A DNA stretch of 16,055 bases from an uncultured Collinsella sp. (GTDB lineage: Bacteria; Actinomycetota; Coriobacteriia; Coriobacteriales; Coriobacteriaceae), in the NCBI GenBank assembly GCA_902478985.1, contig CABSNH010000023.1, forward strand, positions 1-16,055, given 5' to 3'. Shown here in pieces: positions 12,879 to 16,055 of this stretch. Numbering within the stretch: the stretch's first letter is position 1; every line of letters starts with the position of its first letter. A program made the position numbers and the translations under genes. The notes under the pieces were generated by a model. It ran no database searches, was not told the DNA's origin, and was given only the letters and a program-made list of their open reading frames with translations.

Positions 12879-14906
12879 ATGGAACAAAAGGCCAAGGAGG
12901 CAGCCTCGCACGCTGCGATTCCTGTGAGCATCTCGGCGATGCTCGTCACGCTGGGCGTAGTGTATGGCGATATCGGCACCAGCCCCATGTATGTAACCAA
13001 GGCGCTCGTCGCCGGCAACGGCGGCATCGGAAGCGTCACGGAGGAGTTCGTGCTCGGCGCGCTCTCCCTTGTCGTGTGGACGGTCACGCTGCTGACCACC
13101 ATCAAGTATGTGCTCATCTCGCTGCGCGCCGATAACCATGGTGAGGGCGGCATCTTTGCTCTGTACAGCTTGGTTAAGCGCTGCGGCAAATGGCTCATTA
13201 TCCCCGCCATGCTGGGCGGCGCCGCACTGCTCGCCGATGGCATCCTCACGCCTGCCGTTACCGTGACTACGGCTATCGAGGGCCTGCGCACCATCCCGGC
13301 GGTCCATGCCGTGCTGGGCGATGACCAGGGCCGCGTCGTCGCCATTACGCTCGCCATCATCATCGTGCTCTTCTTGGTGCAGCGCATTGGCACGGCTAAG
13401 ATCGGTCACGCCTTTGGCCCCATCATGACGCTGTGGTTCCTGTTCCTGGGCGGCACGGGTCTGTTCTTTGTCTTCCAGCACCCCGCCGTGCTGCTGTGCC
13501 TCAACCCGGTGCGCGGCATCGCCTTTTTGCTGAGCCCCAACAACCACGCGGGCATCATGATTCTGGGCAGCTGCTTCCTCGCCACCACCGGTGCCGAGGC
13601 GCTCTACTCCGACATGGGCCACGTCGGCCGCGGCAACATCTACGCTACCTGGCCGTTCGTTAAGTGCTGCCTGCTGCTTTCCTATATGGGCCAGGGCGCT
13701 TGGCTTATGAACAACGCTGCCAACCCCGAGCTCATGGGCATTGCCGACCTCAACCCGTTCTACCAGATGCTCGCCCCGGGCCTGCGCCCGTTTGCCGTCG
13801 GCCTTTCCACCGTCGCGGCCATCATTGCCTCGCAGGCGCTCATCACCGGCGCATTCTCGCTGGTGTCCGAGGCCAGCCGTCTGGACCTTATGCCGCACAT
13901 GCAGGTCTTCTACCCTGCCGAGACCAAGGGCCAGCTCTACATCCCCATGGTCAACAACGTCATGCTCGTGGGCTGCGTCATCGTGGTGCTGCTGTTCCAG
14001 AACTCGGCGCATATGGAAGCCGCCTACGGCCTGGCCATTACGCTGACTATGATGTGCACCACGCTGCTGCTCTTCTTCTACCTGCACGAGGAGCGCAAGC
14101 TCAAGGTTGCTCCGTGGATCTTCGCGGCCTTCTTCCTTATGCTCGAGGGCTTCTTCTTTGTGAGCTCGCTCACCAAGTTCTTCCATGGCGGCTACTTCAC
14201 CATCCTCATGGCTGCACTCATCATGGGCATTATGGTGTGCTGGTACAACGGCACGGCGGTCGAGCAGCGCCAGTTTACGCTACTGCCGCTGCGCAGCTAC
14301 CTGCCGCAGCTCAAGCGCCTGCGCGACGACGACCGTTACGAGCTCGTGAGCGACAACATCGTGTACCTGACCAAGGACACCCATACCGACTACATCGACC
14401 GCGATATCGTTTACTCGATCTTGGATAAGCATCCCAAGCGCGCCCGCGCCTGGTGGTTTGTGAATGTCGAGACCATGGACGAACCGCACACCTTTGCCTA
14501 TTCGGTCGAGACGTTCGGCACCGACTACGTGTTCCGCGTGCATCTGTACCTGGGCTACAAGATCAACCAGCGCGTCAATGCCTACCTGCGTCAGGTTGTT
14601 CAGGACCTGGCTGCCACCGGCGAGCTGCCGCCGCAGACGCATGACTACTCGGTCTACAAGGATCCGGGTAACATCGGCACGTTCAAGTTCGTCCTGATCC
14701 GTAAGCTTCTGGCGCCCGAAAGCGATGTGGAGCCCAGCGAGCGTACGGCCATCACGCTCAAGTACATCATCCGCCGCGCCGCCGGCACGCCTGCACGCTG
14801 GTACGGCCTGGAGAACTCCAACGTGAGCTTTGAGTATGTGCCGCTGTTCACCAAGTTCAAGGCTGTGAACAAGATGCAGCGCCTGGCCCCCAACGAGCGG
14901 CCGTAG
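12879..14906 (+). CDS. kup: Kup family potassium transporter
   Basis: This 675-residue protein is a KUP/HAK/KT proton-coupled potassium importer of the cytoplasmic membrane. The family hallmark VYGDIGTSPMY is at residues 28-38. Other matches include DNHGEGGIFALYSL, DGILTPAVTV, ATTGAEALYSDMGHVG and the Lys/Arg-rich start of the cytosolic tail. About twelve membrane segments occupy residues 15-440, and a soluble C-terminal domain follows to 675. Length is typical. The ATG at 12879 has GGGAGGA nine bases upstream; a GTG-type start 18 bases earlier overlaps the ribosome site and is rejected. It is followed after 61 bases by a small membrane protein and then a KdpD-like sensor, suggesting a potassium locus. 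Confidence 0.96.
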   Translation: MEQKAKEAASHAAIPVSISAMLVTLGVVYGDIGTSPMYVTKALVAGNGGIGSVTEEFVLGALSLVVWTVTLLTTIKYVLISLRADNHGEGGIFALYSLVKRCGKWLIIPAMLGGAALLADGILTPAVTVTTAIEGLRTIPAVHAVLGDDQGRVVAITLAIIIVLFLVQRIGTAKIGHAFGPIMTLWFLFLGGTGLFFVFQHPAVLLCLNPVRGIAFLLSPNNHAGIMILGSCFLATTGAEALYSDMGHVGRGNIYATWPFVKCCLLLSYMGQGAWLMNNAANPELMGIADLNPFYQMLAPGLRPFAVGLSTVAAIIASQALITGAFSLVSEASRLDLMPHMQVFYPAETKGQLYIPMVNNVMLVGCVIVVLLFQNSAHMEAAYGLAITLTMMCTTLLLFFYLHEERKLKVAPWIFAAFFLMLEGFFFVSSLTKFFHGGYFTILMAALIMGIMVCWYNGTAVEQRQFTLLPLRSYLPQLKRLRDDDRYELVSDNIVYLTKDTHTDYIDRDIVYSILDKHPKRARAWWFVNVETMDEPHTFAYSVETFGTDYVFRVHLYLGYKINQRVNAYLRQVVQDLAATGELPPQTHDYSVYKDPGNIGTFKFVLIRKLLAPESDVEPSERTAITLKYIIRRAAGTPARWYGLENSNVSFEYVPLFTKFKAVNKMQRLAPNERP

Positions 14907-14967
14907 GCGCCGACAGGCTGCATGGAGTTGGTTTTCGATGGACAAGATTGAGGCCGGGGAGGCAAAC

Positions 14968-15162
14968 ATGGATACAAAGGCGCTCGATGGCCGTGAGGCG
15001 GTGGTCGAAATGATGCGTGAGGCGCGTGTCGACGCCGCCGAAGATCGGTTCTTTACGAATCGGGCCAACATGGACATGGCCGATCGTGTGATTTCGGTCG
15101 TGGCGCTGGTATTTGGAGTGGTGTGCGTGTGTGCCCTGCTCGCGCACGTGCTGTTTGTCTAG
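14968..15162 (+). CDS. Small single-span membrane protein, unknown function
   Basis: The 64-residue product has a charged N-terminal half (about residues 1-40, rich in Glu, Asp and Arg) and one C-terminal membrane helix (about 42-63, VISVVALVFGVVCVCALLAH). The ATG at 14968 has GGGGAGG five bases upstream; the ATG at 14938 in the same frame (ten residues longer) has a weaker GGAG at ten bases. I do not recognise a family. It lies 61 bases after kup and just before a terminator-like hairpin, so it is probably co-transcribed with kup. Its size and topology would suit a regulator or accessory peptide of the transporter, but that is only inference. Confidence 0.65.
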   Translation: MDTKALDGREAVVEMMREARVDAAEDRFFTNRANMDMADRVISVVALVFGVVCVCALLAHVLFV

Positions 15163-15208
15163 CGGCTGCCGGTCGTAGGAGGCTTTACACTTAGAACCAC
15201 CACGAGGG

Positions 15209-15255
15209 AAAACCACCACAAAGGTGCCTGTCCCTTTGTGGTGGTTTTTGTTTTT
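15209..15255 (+). terminator. Terminator after the kup operon
   Basis: AAAACCACCACAAAGG (15209-15224) pairs perfectly with 15233-15248 around TGCCTGTC and is followed by TGTTTTT. It stands 46 bases after the small membrane protein. An extra upstream copy of AACCACCAC at 15195-15203 repeats part of the left arm. It may also stall transcription into the sensor gene. Confidence 0.75.
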
Positions 15256-15275
15256 GAGAGAGGGGCGGGGCGCTG

Positions 15276-16007
15276 ATGGACGTCCGTACGGACGGCGATA
15301 TTGCCGATAGCTTTTGGTGGCGGCGCACAACGCTGACGCGCCGCACTCCTCTGTATGACGCCTGCGTATCGGCGGGGCTGCTGGTCGCGGCGACGATTGT
15401 GGGTGCGCTGCTCGACCATCCGGGTCTCGCGCCGAGCATCATGATCGTCTATGTGTTCGCCGTTCAGCTGTGCGCATTCTTTACCTGGAGTCGCCTGTAT
15501 TGCTTGCTGAGCTCGGCTGCCGCCGTGGCGCTCTACAACTTCTTGTTTGTCGACCCGCGCTACTCGCTGTCGCTTATCGACCGCGTCTATCCCGGCATGT
15601 TCTTCATCATGTTCGTGGTCTCGCTTGTGTCGAGCTCGATTGCGTTGGCCCTGCGCCGCGCCTTGGCACAGGCTGCCGCTAGCGACCGCCGCACGCATAT
15701 GGTGCTCGAGACCAACCGCATGCTGCAGCGGTGTGCCGATCAGCAGCAGATTGTGCATGCCATGGCAACGCAGCTGGCGCGTCTTTCAGGCTGTCCGGTC
15801 GTGTGGTACAGCGCCGATGCCGAGGGCGATGACCTGCTGCCGCGTGCGACATACACGGCCGTGGGCGATGCCGCGCCGGTGCACGAGCTGGCACCGCAGA
15901 TGCCGCCGCGGCTCTCGGCGTCCGCCTATGTGGGAACGCCGCTCGATGCCACCTATGGCGGCTCGGCGTTCTACGGTATCTACCTGACGGTTCGCACGGG
16001 CGACGGC
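15276..16007 (+). CDS. KdpD-like sensor kinase, 5' part only
   Basis: The first 244 residues are present; the gene is cut by the end of real sequence. Four membrane segments (about 30-46, 52-70, 73-92 and 105-127) form a DUF4118-type domain with its hallmark YNFLFVDPRYSL (87-98). A coiled linker and the start of a GAF-like domain (from about 150) follow. This is the order seen in KdpD after its N-terminal KdpD/USP part, which is missing here: the ATG at 15276 (GAGGGG ten bases upstream) opens straight into the membrane domain. The kinase domain would lie beyond the contig. Its place next to kup supports a role in potassium or envelope sensing. The apparent stop at 16026-16028 is adapter sequence. 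Confidence 0.85.
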
Positions 16008-16055
16008 CTGTCTCTTATACACATCTGACGCTGCCGACGAACTCTAGGGTGTAGA
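16008..16055 (+). other. Nextera/Tn5 sequencing adapter (artefact)
   Basis: CTGTCTCTTATACACATCT (16008-16026) is the Tn5 mosaic end, followed by GACGCTGCCGACGA (16027-16040), the reverse complement of the Nextera read-1 adapter. The next eight bases (16041-16048) sit at the i5 index position, and GTGTAGA begins the flow-cell sequence. This part is not genomic. Confidence 0.98.

Noticed and set aside
12855..14186. 443-aa minus-strand frame opposite kup
   Set aside because: Its Glu/His/Gly-rich sequence is the reverse reading of kup, which is unmistakable on the plus strand.

Overview
The window looks like a contig end from a GC-rich Gram-positive gut actinobacterium, most likely a Collinsella-like member of the Coriobacteriia. 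This is inferred from the high GC content with strong Shine-Dalgarno sites, a small SRP RNA without an Alu domain, an LtaS-type polymer synthase, a Kup transporter, and many long palindromic intergenic repeats. No 16S or other marker gene is present, so the taxonomy is an impression from sequence style. The last 48 bases (16008-16055) are not biological: they are a Nextera/Tn5 adapter, so the true sequence ends at about 16007.

Layout. 1-1591: lemA on the minus strand with its terminator, a divergent TetR-type regulator, and tRNA-Ser(UGA) on the minus strand. 1643-3424: one long gene fusing the tRNA adenosine deaminase TadA to a glycerate kinase. 3425-4301: a gene-free stretch holding three tandem inverted repeats, the SRP RNA gene (ffs) with its own promoter and terminator, and a fourth 125-bp inverted repeat that starts in the ffs terminator. 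4302-8018: two abutting ABC exporter half-transporters whose motifs match an asymmetric heterodimer with one degenerate ATP site. 8019-8341: a regulatory region with four 23-bp direct repeats in front of a flavodoxin-fold gene (8342-8893). 8894-9330: a terminator for that gene, a terminator for the opposing gene, and a perfect 31-bp-arm palindrome. 9331-11631 (minus): an LTA-synthase-type membrane phosphotransferase. 11845-12720: a nitroreductase-family protein. 12879-16007: a potassium module made of Kup, a 64-aa single-span membrane protein, and the start of a KdpD-like sensor kinase that runs off the contig.

Working together. The order tRNA-Ser, tadA, ffs resembles the conserved Firmicute neighbourhood, with a glycerate kinase domain added to TadA and dnaX missing. 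The two ABC genes must form one pump. Kup and the KdpD-like protein suggest a locus that senses and takes up potassium or responds to envelope stress. The remaining genes appear to be single transcription units. I see no phage, CRISPR, toxin-antitoxin or transposase gene. The least explained content is the set of palindromic elements and the 23-bp repeat array.
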